Assembly: GCA_964580575.1 (NCBI GenBank)
Contig: CAZOLJ010000053.1
Span: forward strand, 1 to 32,376
DNA from: CAVPDE01 sp964580575
GTDB lineage: Bacteria; Desulfobacterota; DSM-4660; Desulfatiglandales; HGW-15
Length of the DNA stretch: 32,376 bases
Reading direction: 5' to 3'
Made by a program: the position numbers and the translations under genes. Position 1 is the first letter of the stretch, and every line of letters starts with the position of its first letter. The notes beneath the pieces were generated by a model. It was not told where the DNA came from. It did no database searches and saw nothing but the letters and a program-made list of their open reading frames with translations. Of this stretch, positions 1 to 7,482 are shown one piece after another.

Positions 1-2
1 GT

Positions 3-530
3 AAAAAAGCCGCCAAAGCAGCGGCTCAGGCCTTTGAGAAAACCGTGAAGGAGAAAAAAGACATTGCCAGCCAGGGCGTCACTCTCAAGCAATTCGGAAT
101 AACCAAGAGCACCTTCACCTTTTTTGGGCAGGATTTTAACTTTAACCCGATCTGGGCCTTTGTGGGCGGTCTGGTCATTGCGGCGATTTCCTCCTTCATC
201 GGAGTGGGCGGCGGCTTCCTTTACGTCCCCTATCTGACGTCCATCGTAGGCGCTCCTATGTACGTTGTAGCAGGAACCTCCGCCATGGCAGTGCTCATCA
301 GCATGCTGACCAGCATTGCCGGGTACATCACCGTGGCCAAAGCCGGCATGGATTGGGGGCTCGTAGGCATTCAGCTGGTGGGCATCTTCGTCGGTTCCAT
401 GGTCGGACCGAGGACCCAGAAGTATATTCCGGATAAGGTCTTGAAGATTATTTTCATCATCCTGGCTCTTTATGTGGGACTCGGGTACTTCAGCCAGGGA
501 TTCTTTGGCCAGAAATGGGTACCCATGTAG
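3..530 (+). CDS. TauE/SafE-family anion exporter, C-terminal part (5' end outside window)
   Basis: This is the last 175 codons of a membrane protein. The reading frame is open to the left edge, so the GTG at 45 is unlikely to be the true start. The visible part begins with a Lys/Ala-rich loop, then has four to five hydrophobic segments with the glycine-rich FIGVGGGFLYVP stretch (about residue 65) and a second half containing VGSMVGPRTQKYIPDKVLK, both typical of the TauE/SafE (sulfite/sulfoacetate exporter, PF01925) fold. Family members move sulfite, sulfonates or other organosulfur anions across the inner membrane; the substrate here cannot be read. It lies 134 bp upstream of a small membrane protein and near a molybdoenzyme cluster, which is compatible with sulfur-anion metabolism, but that link is inference. 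Confidence 0.85.
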   Translation, partial: KKAAKAAAQAFEKTVKEKKDIASQGVTLKQFGITKSTFTFFGQDFNFNPIWAFVGGLVIAAISSFIGVGGGFLYVPYLTSIVGAPMYVVAGTSAMAVLISMLTSIAGYITVAKAGMDWGLVGIQLVGIFVGSMVGPRTQKYIPDKVLKIIFIILALYVGLGYFSQGFFGQKWVPM

Positions 531-581
531 GCCGTTAGAAGACTGTTAATCCTTTTCCCATCCCCTCTTTCACAATTCGCA

Positions 582-635
582 TCCCCTCCCCTGGCGGCTT
601 GTCAGCCTCTGGAGGAGAGGGGATAAAGGGGAAGG
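582..635. repeat. GC-rich CCCCTCCCCTGGCGG repeat, copy 1
   Basis: The stretch CCCCTCCCCTGGCGG is followed, after a 15-16 base insert, by GGAGAGGGGATAAAGGGGAA, giving a purine arm that can fold back on the pyrimidine arm. A second copy lies at 4125-4160 without the insert. It sits between two genes and carries no ORF, so it looks like a REP-type intergenic repeat. Confidence 0.6.
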
Positions 636-664
636 GTTTAAGGGCTTATTGAAACAGGTGGGTC

Positions 665-1198
665 ATGCAGATCCTTGATCCGATTCTTATCACCTTCTAC
701 AGGATGACAGGCTATCCTCTGGCGGATTATTACCTGGGTACCTTTTTGTTGGCTTTGCTGACGGTCGTGGTAGGGGAGCTGACGATTTCACTGGTTTTCC
801 GGATCAACAAGGCTCACCTGGACAAGCTCAACGCGCACGTTGAAAAAATGAAACGCCTTTCTTCAGAGGCCTCCGCTTTAGGAGATCAGGCGGGCTACAA
901 AGCCTGCAACAAGGAAGGGAACGATGCTTTTGGGCAGCTTTTTTTCAACAAGTTCGGGCTTTCCGCGGCGTCGCTCTGGCCGATTTTCTTTGCCTTGGCG
1001 TGGATGCAGGAACGATTCTCTGATATCGATCTCCCGCTGCCCTGGGTAGGATGGGAGATCAATTATTTCTTTTTCTTTCTCCTGTGCTATATCCTGGCCA
1101 GGATCTTCTTCGGCCGCATCAAGCGGAATCTTCCGTACTTTAAGGCCATCCACCAGACTCTTCTGACCTACGAAAAAAGCGAGACAGGTCAGAAATGA
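665..1198 (+). CDS. Small three-helix membrane protein with central helical hairpin, unknown function
   Basis: This protein of 177 residues starts at an ATG preceded by AGGTGGG. It has a hydrophobic helix at about residues 20-45, a charged, probably helical region (about 46-95, with heptad-like spacing of Leu and Ala among Lys, Glu and Arg), then two hydrophobic helices (about 97-115 and 130-150) and a basic tail. One helix, a cytosolic helical arm and two further helices recall the short Oxa1-superfamily proteins (EMC3/TMCO1, archaeal DUF106), but no diagnostic motif was recognised and the similarity is topological only. It follows the exporter gene at 134 bp and is followed by a hairpin with a T-run (1242-1268), so it may be co-transcribed with the exporter. 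It could equally be a lineage-specific protein of no known family. Confidence 0.7.
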   Translation: MQILDPILITFYRMTGYPLADYYLGTFLLALLTVVVGELTISLVFRINKAHLDKLNAHVEKMKRLSSEASALGDQAGYKACNKEGNDAFGQLFFNKFGLSAASLWPIFFALAWMQERFSDIDLPLPWVGWEINYFFFFLLCYILARIFFGRIKRNLPYFKAIHQTLLTYEKSETGQK

Positions 1199-1222
1199 AC
1201 AAGCAAAAATGATTGCCTTCGA

Positions 1223-1268
1223 GGCTGCGGGCGAAAGCCCGTCAGCCGGAAGGCTGATCTGTTTTTTT
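1223..1268 (+). terminator. Rho-independent terminator with overlapping upstream hairpin
   Basis: TCAGCC-GGAA-GGCTGA (1242-1257) is followed by TCTG and seven Ts, a compact intrinsic terminator. An alternative hairpin, GGCTG-C-GGGC-GAAA-GCCC-GT-CAGCC (1223-1247), uses the same CAGCC bases, so the two stems cannot form together. The element ends 52 bp before the start of the molybdoenzyme gene. It may simply end the upstream transcript or act as an attenuator. Confidence 0.65.
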
Positions 1269-1320
1269 GCGCTGTGCCGAGGGGTTTAGAGTACAGGGCT
1301 ATTCTTCAGGAGGTTTTCTT

Positions 1321-3405
1321 ATGCGAAATGAAGTCTACAGTATGTGCTTCATGTGCACTGTCAGGTGCCCGATCAAGGTGACCGTTGAAGACGGCGCCGT
1401 GAAGTGGGTCGAGGGCAACCCCCATCAACTGAAAGGGGCTCTCTGCGCCAAGGGAAGCGCGGGAACTGCACTGCTCAATGACCCCGAACGGCTTCGCTAC
1501 CCCATGATCCGGGAAGGAGCCCGGGGCGAAGGCAAATGGAAGCGTGTGAGCTGGGATGAGGCCCTCGACTACTCGGCGAAAAAACTCAGAGAAGCCATGG
1601 AAAAATATGGGCCCCAAACGGTCGTCATGGGGGAGAGGCAGAACCTCAACACGCACATCACCAAGACCTTTTTGAGGGCCATTGGATCGCCGAATCATTA
1701 CACCCACGACGCCCTGTGCAAGGGATCGGTGAACACGGCGTTCCGCACCCTCACAGGGTACACGGACGCTGAAGTCACTGCGGATTGGGCCAACACAAAG
1801 CATGTCATCCTCTACGGCAGGAATCTTTTCGAGTCCCTGGAACTCAAGCCCATCCAGGCCCTCATGGATGCCAAGGACAAAGGCGCACGGGTCACCTACA
1901 TCGACATTCGATCCACGGTGACCGCCTCCCATGCAGACCGGTTCTGGATGATCCGGCCGGGAACCGATTTAGCGCTTAACTATGCCCTGATCCACGTGAT
2001 CCTCAAAGAAAATCTCTACGATGAAGAATATGTTCACCGATGGGTCACGGGCCTCACGGAACTGAGAGCCTTTGTCGAGCCTTACACTCCCGAGTGGGCG
2101 GAGGAGGAAACCGGGATCCCTGCATCAGAGATCGTGGCGCTGGCAAGAGAGGCCAGCAGAGACAAACCACAGGTCATTTTCCACTACGGGTACCGGGGCG
2201 CCAACCACGCGAACGAGATCTACTTCCGGCGCTCGCTGATTATTTTGAACGCCCTCATGGGCAGCATCGAAAGCAAGGGAGGCCTCATCGTTAAGAAGGG
2301 CCCCAAAGACGCCGGGCATGGGAATATCGGAAAACTGCTGGACCAGAAAGACCTTCCCAAGGCGAAAGCCGAGCGTTTCGACGGCGTGGGCGGATCCAAG
2401 ATTCCTATTGCTGACCCTGCCCATGGCGTGGGCTCTATGCTCCCCTTCGCCATACTGAACGAAGACCCTTATCCAGTGAAGGCGCTGATCAGTCATCGTT
2501 TTGATCCCATGCTCTCCATCCCCAACTTCAACCAGAACAAAAAGGCCTTCGACAAGCTGGATTTCATACTCACCATTGACATCAACTTCGGTGAAACCGC
2601 CTGGTATTCGGATGTGGTGCTCCCGGAATCCATGTATCTGGAGCGCTCCGATTCGATTCAAATGGCCAACGGGCCTAAGCCCACCCTGTACATGAGGCGG
2701 CAGTGCGTGCCCCCAAGGTACGACACCAAGTCCTACTGGGAAATCATCCGGGAATTGGCCAAGCGGCTGGACCTGGGTCATTTCTTCCAATACGAGACTA
2801 TTGAAGACATCTGGAACCTTCAGCTCAAGGACATGGGAATCAAGATCGAAGACTTCAACTCTAAAGGGTTTGTGAGTCTGTCGAAGAATCCCATTCTTTG
2901 GGATCGCAAAGAGGGGATCAAATTCAAAACCCCTTCGGGCAAGCTGGAGTTCATTTCCAGCCTGATGGAGAAAAACGGGTTTCCCTCCTTTGCCAAGTAC
3001 GAACCCGTAGCGCCTCCGGCCGAAGGGGAGTTCCGGTTGACCGTGGGCCGAAACGCAGTCCACACGCACGTCGCCACCCAAAACAACCCCTACCTGAATG
3101 AACTGGTCCCGGAGAACGTGCTCTGGATCAACGCGGAAGAAGCGGGAAAGCTGGGGATCAGCAACGGCCAATACGTGGAGGTTTCCTCCGATCACGGTTT
3201 CGGAAAAATTAAAGCCTTTGTGACGGATTTTATTCATCCGGAGGCCGTCTTCATGCTTCACGGTTTCGGACGTAAAGTTCCGGCGACCACCCGCTGCTAT
3301 GGAAAAGGCGCCAGCGACACGGCCCTTCAGGGCAATGTGACGGACATGATCGGAGGGAGCCCAGGACTTCATGAGACGTTTGTCAAAGTCCGACCGGCTG
3401 CGTGA
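1321..3405 (+). CDS. Cytoplasmic molybdopterin oxidoreductase, catalytic subunit (DMSO reductase superfamily)
   Basis: The product has 694 residues. The start at 1321 is chosen because AGGAGG lies 7-8 bases upstream and because the N-terminal Fe-S motif begins at residue 9; the upstream extension to 1267 is not convincing. Cys9, Cys12, Cys16 and Cys42 (CFMCTVRC ... CAKG) form the usual [4Fe-4S] site of the family. Cys133 in HDALCKGS is in the position expected for the Mo/W-ligating cysteine, which fits the formate dehydrogenase/polysulfide-thiosulfate reductase/assimilatory nitrate reductase branches rather than serine-ligated DMSO reductases. The C-terminal third (from about residue 570) matches the molydopterin dinucleotide-binding domain. 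There is no twin-arginine signal, so the enzyme should be cytoplasmic. It is followed at 36 bp by a four-cluster ferredoxin and then by an NAD(P)H-type flavoprotein; no NrfD-like membrane subunit is present. The substrate is unknown. Confidence 0.9.
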   Translation: MRNEVYSMCFMCTVRCPIKVTVEDGAVKWVEGNPHQLKGALCAKGSAGTALLNDPERLRYPMIREGARGEGKWKRVSWDEALDYSAKKLREAMEKYGPQTVVMGERQNLNTHITKTFLRAIGSPNHYTHDALCKGSVNTAFRTLTGYTDAEVTADWANTKHVILYGRNLFESLELKPIQALMDAKDKGARVTYIDIRSTVTASHADRFWMIRPGTDLALNYALIHVILKENLYDEEYVHRWVTGLTELRAFVEPYTPEWAEEETGIPASEIVALAREASRDKPQVIFHYGYRGANHANEIYFRRSLIILNALMGSIESKGGLIVKKGPKDAGHGNIGKLLDQKDLPKAKAERFDGVGGSKIPIADPAHGVGSMLPFAILNEDPYPVKALISHRFDPMLSIPNFNQNKKAFDKLDFILTIDINFGETAWYSDVVLPESMYLERSDSIQMANGPKPTLYMRRQCVPPRYDTKSYWEIIRELAKRLDLGHFFQYETIEDIWNLQLKDMGIKIEDFNSKGFVSLSKNPILWDRKEGIKFKTPSGKLEFISSLMEKNGFPSFAKYEPVAPPAEGEFRLTVGRNAVHTHVATQNNPYLNELVPENVLWINAEEAGKLGISNGQYVEVSSDHGFGKIKAFVTDFIHPEAVFMLHGFGRKVPATTRCYGKGASDTALQGNVTDMIGGSPGLHETFVKVRPAA

Positions 3406-3441
3406 AGCGAATGACTTTCGAGAGAAAACGAGGAGAAACCC

Positions 3442-4038
3442 ATGAGTGAATTCTATCTCTTCCACGATAGCGCAAAGTGCATCGGGTGTTTGTCCTGCGA
3501 AGTGCACTGCAAAGAAAACAAAAGGTTGCCCATCGGCCCCAGGCTATGCCGGATCGAGACCATCGGCCCCAAGTGGGTGGGGAGCCTTCCTAAAATGGAT
3601 TTTGTCTTCATGCCGTGCTACCACTGCGACAGGCCCTGGTGCGTGGCGGCCTGTCCCACGGGGGCCATGCAGAAAAGGGCCAAAGACGGAATCGTTTTTG
3701 TGGATCATGATCTCTGCGTAGGGTGCAAAGCCTGCATGAGAGCCTGCCCCTGGGGCGCTCCTCAGTGGGATCCTGAAAAAGGCAAAGTCGTCAAATGCGA
3801 CTACTGCATGGATCGGGTGGACCAGGGTCTGGAACCCGCCTGCGTGGCCAAGTGTGTGACCAAGTGTCTTCACTTCGGGAAGCCCGCGGAAATGATCGAC
3901 GCGCGCAGGGAGCGCCACGCCAAGGCTATGGCGGCCATGGCCACGGAAGTGACCTTGAGGCAGCCTGTGGCCGGTCCAAAAGCAAAACCCATGAAACCCA
4001 AAAGAAAGCAGGCCCAAGCCCCGGCCAAAGGGGCCTAG
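3442..4038 (+). CDS. Four-cluster ferredoxin subunit of the molybdoenzyme (DmsB/PhsB type)
   Basis: The product has 198 residues. The motifs CIGCLSCEVHC, CYHCDRPWCVAACPTG, CVGCKACMRACPWG and CDYCMDRV...CVAKCVTKC supply sixteen cysteines in the arrangement of the electron-transfer subunits of dimethyl sulfoxide, thiosulfate and polysulfide reductases, which carry four [4Fe-4S] clusters. An unusual tail of about 35 residues, rich in Lys, Pro and Ala (MKPKRKQAQAPAKG), follows the last cluster. There is no signal peptide, as expected for a partner of the cytoplasmic catalytic subunit. AGGAG lies 8-9 bases upstream of the ATG. It would carry electrons between the Mo subunit and the flavoprotein encoded 153 bp downstream. 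Confidence 0.9.
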   Translation: MSEFYLFHDSAKCIGCLSCEVHCKENKRLPIGPRLCRIETIGPKWVGSLPKMDFVFMPCYHCDRPWCVAACPTGAMQKRAKDGIVFVDHDLCVGCKACMRACPWGAPQWDPEKGKVVKCDYCMDRVDQGLEPACVAKCVTKCLHFGKPAEMIDARRERHAKAMAAMATEVTLRQPVAGPKAKPMKPKRKQAQAPAKGA

Positions 4039-4122
4039 TCAGTCGCCCAGAGGGCCAAGACCCGAAATTGAAGGATTCGTAGGAAATCGGAAAACGCCTT
4101 TTTGACGCTGCCCGACAGATTC

Positions 4123-4163
4123 TCTCCCCTCCCCTGGCGGAGGGGATAAAGGGGAGGGGGCAG
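4123..4163. repeat. GC-rich CCCCTCCCCTGGCGG repeat, copy 2
   Basis: TCCCCTCCCCTGGCGG (4125-4140) is followed directly by AGGGGATAAAGGGGAGGGGG, so the two arms can form a stem. It is the same sequence as the repeat at 582-635 but lacks the internal insert. It interrupts the otherwise tight Mo/Fe-S/flavoprotein gene cluster and could separate expression of the flavoprotein gene from that of the upstream pair. Confidence 0.6.
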
Positions 4164-4191
4164 GAAATCGACACGAGCTAAGGCAACCGGA

Positions 4192-6348
4192 ATGACCGAT
4201 CAGACCTGCATTGTTTACCAAACCTACCTTGGCCTTTCGGAGTTCATCGCCTCAGGCCGCATCACCCATCCGAGAGCTCGACGGCGGGCGGAAGACCTTC
4301 TTGAGCTCATCAAAGATGTGTCTACAGGGGCAGGAGGCCCGCAGCACCTGCAGGCCATGCTCACCTCCATCGCCTCCATGGTCATGGAGGAGCCGGAGGA
4401 GTTCTCCAAAGAGATCGTTCGTCTCGTCGGAAAAGCGTTGGCATCGCACAGGGAAGTCTTTGCCAGCCACATCGACACCCACAACTGCCCTACCGGCCAA
4501 TGCGAGATTCTGACTCCTGCTCCGTGTCAGATGGCCTGCCCTGCGGGAATTGACGTGGCCAGCTATGTGGCGCTCATCGGCCAGGGGAAATACGCAGAGG
4601 CCGTGGGACTGATCCGCAAGGACAATCCCTTCCCCTGGGTATGCGGCTTGGTCTGCACCCACCCTTGTGAATTTGTCTGTGTCAGGGGAAAGATAGACAA
4701 CGCCATCGCCATCAAGGATCTGAAAGCCTTTGCCGCCGAACGTGCCGTTTCCGAGAGGACCTATACGAACCCGGCTAAAGAACCGGCCATGGGCTACAAA
4801 GTGTGCGTGATCGGCGCAGGGCCGGCAGGTTTGACCGCTGCTAACTATCTCGCTCTCAAGGGGTATGAAGTGACGGTTATCGAAACGTTGCCCTATGCAG
4901 GCGGAATGATGATGGTGGGCATTCCCCGATACCGCCTTCCCAGGGAAGTCATTGACCGCGAAGTCGCTTTCATCGAAGAACTGGGAGTGGAATTCCGATT
5001 CAATACGAGGCTGGGCCGGGATACTACGGTTGATGGACTCCGGCAGGAGGGCTTCAGGGCATTTTTCATTTCTACAGGGGCCCATGCTTCCCTGGATCTG
5101 GGCGTGAAGGGGGAAAGGGATTTCCCACAGGTGATCGACGCGATCGCGTTTTTGCGGGATGTCACCAGGGGAAACAGGCATGCCCCCGGCCAAAGGGTGG
5201 CCGTCATAGGCGGCGGCAATGTGGCGATCGATGCAGCTCGTACCCTGATCCGCTTGGGATGCCATGAGGTTCACCTGGTTTACAGAAGAACCCGCAACGA
5301 GATGCCCGCCAATGTAGAAGAGGTCAAGCAGGCCGAGGAAGAAGGCGTTCAGATCACTTTCCTCACCGTCCCCATTGAAGTCCTTGGAAACGACGGGAAA
5401 GTCACCGGCCTCAAGTGCCTTCGCGCGAAGCTGACAGAGCCTGACGACAAGGGCAGGCGCAAGCCGGTGCCGGTGGCGGGGAGCGATCATGTGATTGGGG
5501 TCGATGCGATCATCACGGCCATTGGTCAGCGGGTCGACCGTGAGGGACTGGATTCCATACAGAGTCTCCGATGGACCAAGTGGGGGACCCTGATGGCGGA
5601 CACCATCACTTCAGCAACTTCCGTGGAAGGGGTTTTTTCCGGTGGAGATCTGGTGCTTGGGCCTGCCACGGCGGTGGAGGCGATTGGCGCGGGAAAAAGA
5701 GCGGCTGCAGGGATCGACCGTTATCTGAGGGGCCTCCCTCAACCCAAAATGCCGCCTGTACCTGCCCGCCGAATGCGAGTGGCCCTGTCCGAAACGCCGG
5801 CCTCTTCCAAAATGACTTTTCGTCGCCCTGAAATGCCCCTCCTTGGCCCGGAAAGGCGGCGGATCACCTTCCAGCAGGTCGAACTGGGCTATGATGAAAA
5901 CACGGCTAAGCAGGAGGCCAGGCGCTGCCTGCGCTGCGACATTTGCAAGCGCTGCGGGAAGTGCGTCACCATTTGCCGGGACAAAATGGGGATCGATGCA
6001 CTTCAGTTCGGCTACATGGACTCCGGAAGGCCGGAAATGACCGACTACCGGGTCACTGCGGAACGGTGTATCCTGTGCGGGGCTTGCGCCGCCAACTGCC
6101 CGACCGGAGCCATGACTCTGACGGACAAAGACGGAGAGCGGGTTCTGAGCCTTTGCGGCACGGTTCTCTGCCATGAGAAATTGGAGTACTGTGATCAGTG
6201 CGGCGCCGTGGTCGGACCGGCCCGATATCTCGATTACGTGAAAAAACGGACTTCAACGATCATCGAAGCGTTCGAAGGCCGCCAGTACTGCGAGAAATGT
6301 GCGAGACAGATGACGGCGGGATACAAGTCGGGCATCACCATACCTTGA
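4192..6348 (+). CDS. Multi-domain Fe-S flavoprotein: NuoF-like Fe-S region, GltD-like NAD(P)H oxidoreductase, C-terminal ferredoxin
   Basis: The product has 718 residues. Residues 1-105 are helical and end in NCPTGQC, resembling the Fe-S-binding helical domain at the end of NuoF-type proteins. Residues 110-170 hold CQMACPAG and CGLVCTHPCEFVCVRG, the N-terminal Fe-S domain of glutamate synthase small subunits. An FAD-binding GAGPAGL follows at about 204 and an NAD(P)-binding GGGNVAIDAARTL at about 338, with AIGQ near 445. The last 145 residues contain CLRCDICKRCGKC, CILCGACAANCPTG and two CxxC pairs (CDQCG, CEKC). This is a soluble electron-transfer hub expected to link NAD(P)H with the ferredoxin and Mo subunits upstream. 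GltD-like subunits also occur in the electron-bifurcating NfnAB enzyme, so bifurcation is possible but unproven. The SD is weak (AAGG). Confidence 0.85.
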   Translation: MTDQTCIVYQTYLGLSEFIASGRITHPRARRRAEDLLELIKDVSTGAGGPQHLQAMLTSIASMVMEEPEEFSKEIVRLVGKALASHREVFASHIDTHNCPTGQCEILTPAPCQMACPAGIDVASYVALIGQGKYAEAVGLIRKDNPFPWVCGLVCTHPCEFVCVRGKIDNAIAIKDLKAFAAERAVSERTYTNPAKEPAMGYKVCVIGAGPAGLTAANYLALKGYEVTVIETLPYAGGMMMVGIPRYRLPREVIDREVAFIEELGVEFRFNTRLGRDTTVDGLRQEGFRAFFISTGAHASLDLGVKGERDFPQVIDAIAFLRDVTRGNRHAPGQRVAVIGGGNVAIDAARTLIRLGCHEVHLVYRRTRNEMPANVEEVKQAEEEGVQITFLTVPIEVLGNDGKVTGLKCLRAKLTEPDDKGRRKPVPVAGSDHVIGVDAIITAIGQRVDREGLDSIQSLRWTKWGTLMADTITSATSVEGVFSGGDLVLGPATAVEAIGAGKRAAAGIDRYLRGLPQPKMPPVPARRMRVALSETPASSKMTFRRPEMPLLGPERRRITFQQVELGYDENTAKQEARRCLRCDICKRCGKCVTICRDKMGIDALQFGYMDSGRPEMTDYRVTAERCILCGACAANCPTGAMTLTDKDGERVLSLCGTVLCHEKLEYCDQCGAVVGPARYLDYVKKRTSTIIEAFEGRQYCEKCARQMTAGYKSGITIP

Positions 6349-6361
6349 GGGAGACCAGGAT

Positions 6362-6574
6362 ATGCCAGCCTTGCGCCAGGGAGATAAAGTCGAGGTCTTT
6401 CAAAAATCCCAGGACCAGAGATGGGAAGACTACATGAACGAGTATGTGGGGTACCGCGGCGTGGTCACAGACCCGGATATGGTGATCAACGATCCGGAGG
6501 CCCTGGTGCAAGTCACCCTCGAAGGTACAGGGGGGACCCACCGGTTTCCCCAGGACTGTCTGAGGAGATGGTGA
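6362..6574 (+). CDS. Small conserved-looking protein, unknown function
   Basis: This 70-residue protein begins 13 bp after the flavoprotein stop, with GAGGGAGACCAGG just ahead of the ATG, and its stop overlaps the ATG of the next reading frame (TGATG). It is therefore in the same transcript. The sequence is soluble, has no cysteine cluster and one Cys near the end (QDCLRRW), and is rich in alternating beta-type residues with conserved-looking glycines (GDKVEVF, YRGVV, VQVTLEGTGG). That composition suggests a small SH3-like barrel, perhaps an accessory or metallo-chaperone-like protein of the molybdoenzyme or of the former metal transporter. No family was recognised. Confidence 0.65.
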   Translation: MPALRQGDKVEVFQKSQDQRWEDYMNEYVGYRGVVTDPDMVINDPEALVQVTLEGTGGTHRFPQDCLRRW

Positions 6575-6933
6575 TGAGGCTCCGTTTATCTTTTTGGGCA
6601 TTTCTGCTTCTCCTCTGCGCGGTCTGGGGTTCAGGATCGGCCCTGGCCGGTGAACCGATTCCAATGTTCGTGAGAATCCCCCCTCAGAAATACTTTGTCG
6701 AGAAGATCGGGGCAAGCTTTGTTCAGGTCTCCGTGATGGTCCCTCCCGGAGCTAACCCTCACATTTATGAACCACGTCCCACCCAGATGAAAGCTCTATG
6801 AAAGAGTGAAATCTACTTCGCCATTGGGGTCACCTTTGAAACCGTGTGGCTGCCCAAGTTCGCCAAACTGAATCCGCAGATGCGGGTTGTTCACACCGAC
6901 CAGGGGATCGACAAGTTTTCGAACCGGCTGTGA
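6574..6933 (+). pseudogene. Decayed ZnuA-type metal-binding protein gene (ABC transporter)
   Basis: The frame opens with a signal peptide (RLRLSFWAFLLLLCAVWG...ALAG) and continues into the start of a cluster A-I zinc/manganese-binding protein: YFVEKIG, VSVMVPPGANPHIYEPRPTQMKAL. The metal-ligand His of NPHIYEP is present. A TGA at 6799-6801 stops it, but the same frame goes on with KSEIYFAIGVTFETVWLPKF and VVHTDQGIDKF, the expected next segment of the family, until a second TGA at 6931-6933. At the first stop most relatives have a small residue such as Ser, so one base change (TCA or TCG to TGA) explains it. The second two-thirds of the gene, including the His-rich loop and C-terminal lobe, are missing, and no permease or ATPase gene follows. 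It overlaps the 6362-6574 stop by one base and has GAGGAG upstream. Confidence 0.85.
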
Positions 6934-7482
6934 ACAGAGGACTTCCAAAGGTCAAAGACTCCCATCACGACGAAGAGGGCCGCTCCTGCCGCACAAACGC
7001 CGATGTTGAAGCCCTTTTTCTTGAACAGTCCCGATAGTGCCGAGGCATCCGACTCTCTCTGAGCCAGTTCCCTAGAGGAGTACCCATTGGGCTCCTGTTC
7101 CGATACGCGGCGCTTCTTGGCCTGGACGACCCCGAAGCCCTGCATTAGAAAAAGCAAACGAAAATTTTCATAGTTTGTCAATTTTGTGGAGGAATGAATC
7201 CAGAAGCGGAGTTTGAACAAATAGTGACGGTTTTCCGTGCGTTCATTGGTCCCCTGTTAAATCATTTGACAGAATTGCCCCCCTCACCTAACCTTTTAAC
7301 CCAGTAGCAAAGGGACAGAGGGACAAAGGCACAAAGTCGCATCACTCTCTGCGTAGCTCGTGCCTTTGTGCTTAAGCGCTCTTCTGCCCGCATCCGACTA
7401 TGAAAACTGAACCTAAGTCTTCACCTAAAGGTGAGGATTCGCCGCCCGGACAAATATAAAGAGCGACACTTGGAGGAACCAC
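6934..7482. other. Non-coding debris between the ZnuA remnant and pdxA
   Basis: No convincing gene was found in these 549 bp. A minus-strand frame (7145 down to 6891) encodes a charged stretch and one plausible membrane helix (GVCAAGAALFVVMGVFDLW) but lacks an SD and runs antisense into the ZnuA remnant, so it is at best another gene fragment. At 7306-7340 lies a short 8-bp tandem repeat (AAAGGGAC-type units), and at 7410-7430 a small TTCACCT/AGGTGAGG hairpin. The region looks like the scar of a deletion or insertion that removed the rest of the transporter genes. Confidence 0.5.
7306..7340. repeat. 8-bp tandem repeat, AAAGGSAC units
   Basis: The units AAAGGGAC, AGAGGGAC, AAAGGCAC and AAAG follow each other without a gap. 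The same octamer family occurs in inverse orientation and in more copies at 15590-15700. Confidence 0.6.

Noticed and set aside
2125..3507. Long minus-strand frame (460 codons) opposite the molybdoenzyme gene
   Set aside because: It is antisense to a gene with clear motifs, has no SD and no recognisable domain; long antisense frames are common at this base composition.
6799..6801. TGA read as selenocysteine in the ZnuA-like gene
   Set aside because: Sec would make sense in an anaerobe, but this family has no Cys or Sec at that place, no SECIS-like hairpin was seen directly after the codon, and the gene is truncated further on anyway.
6891..7145. Minus-strand membrane protein with one helix
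   Set aside because: There is no SD or promoter, and the 3' part is antisense to the ZnuA remnant; it may be a fragment but cannot be called a gene.
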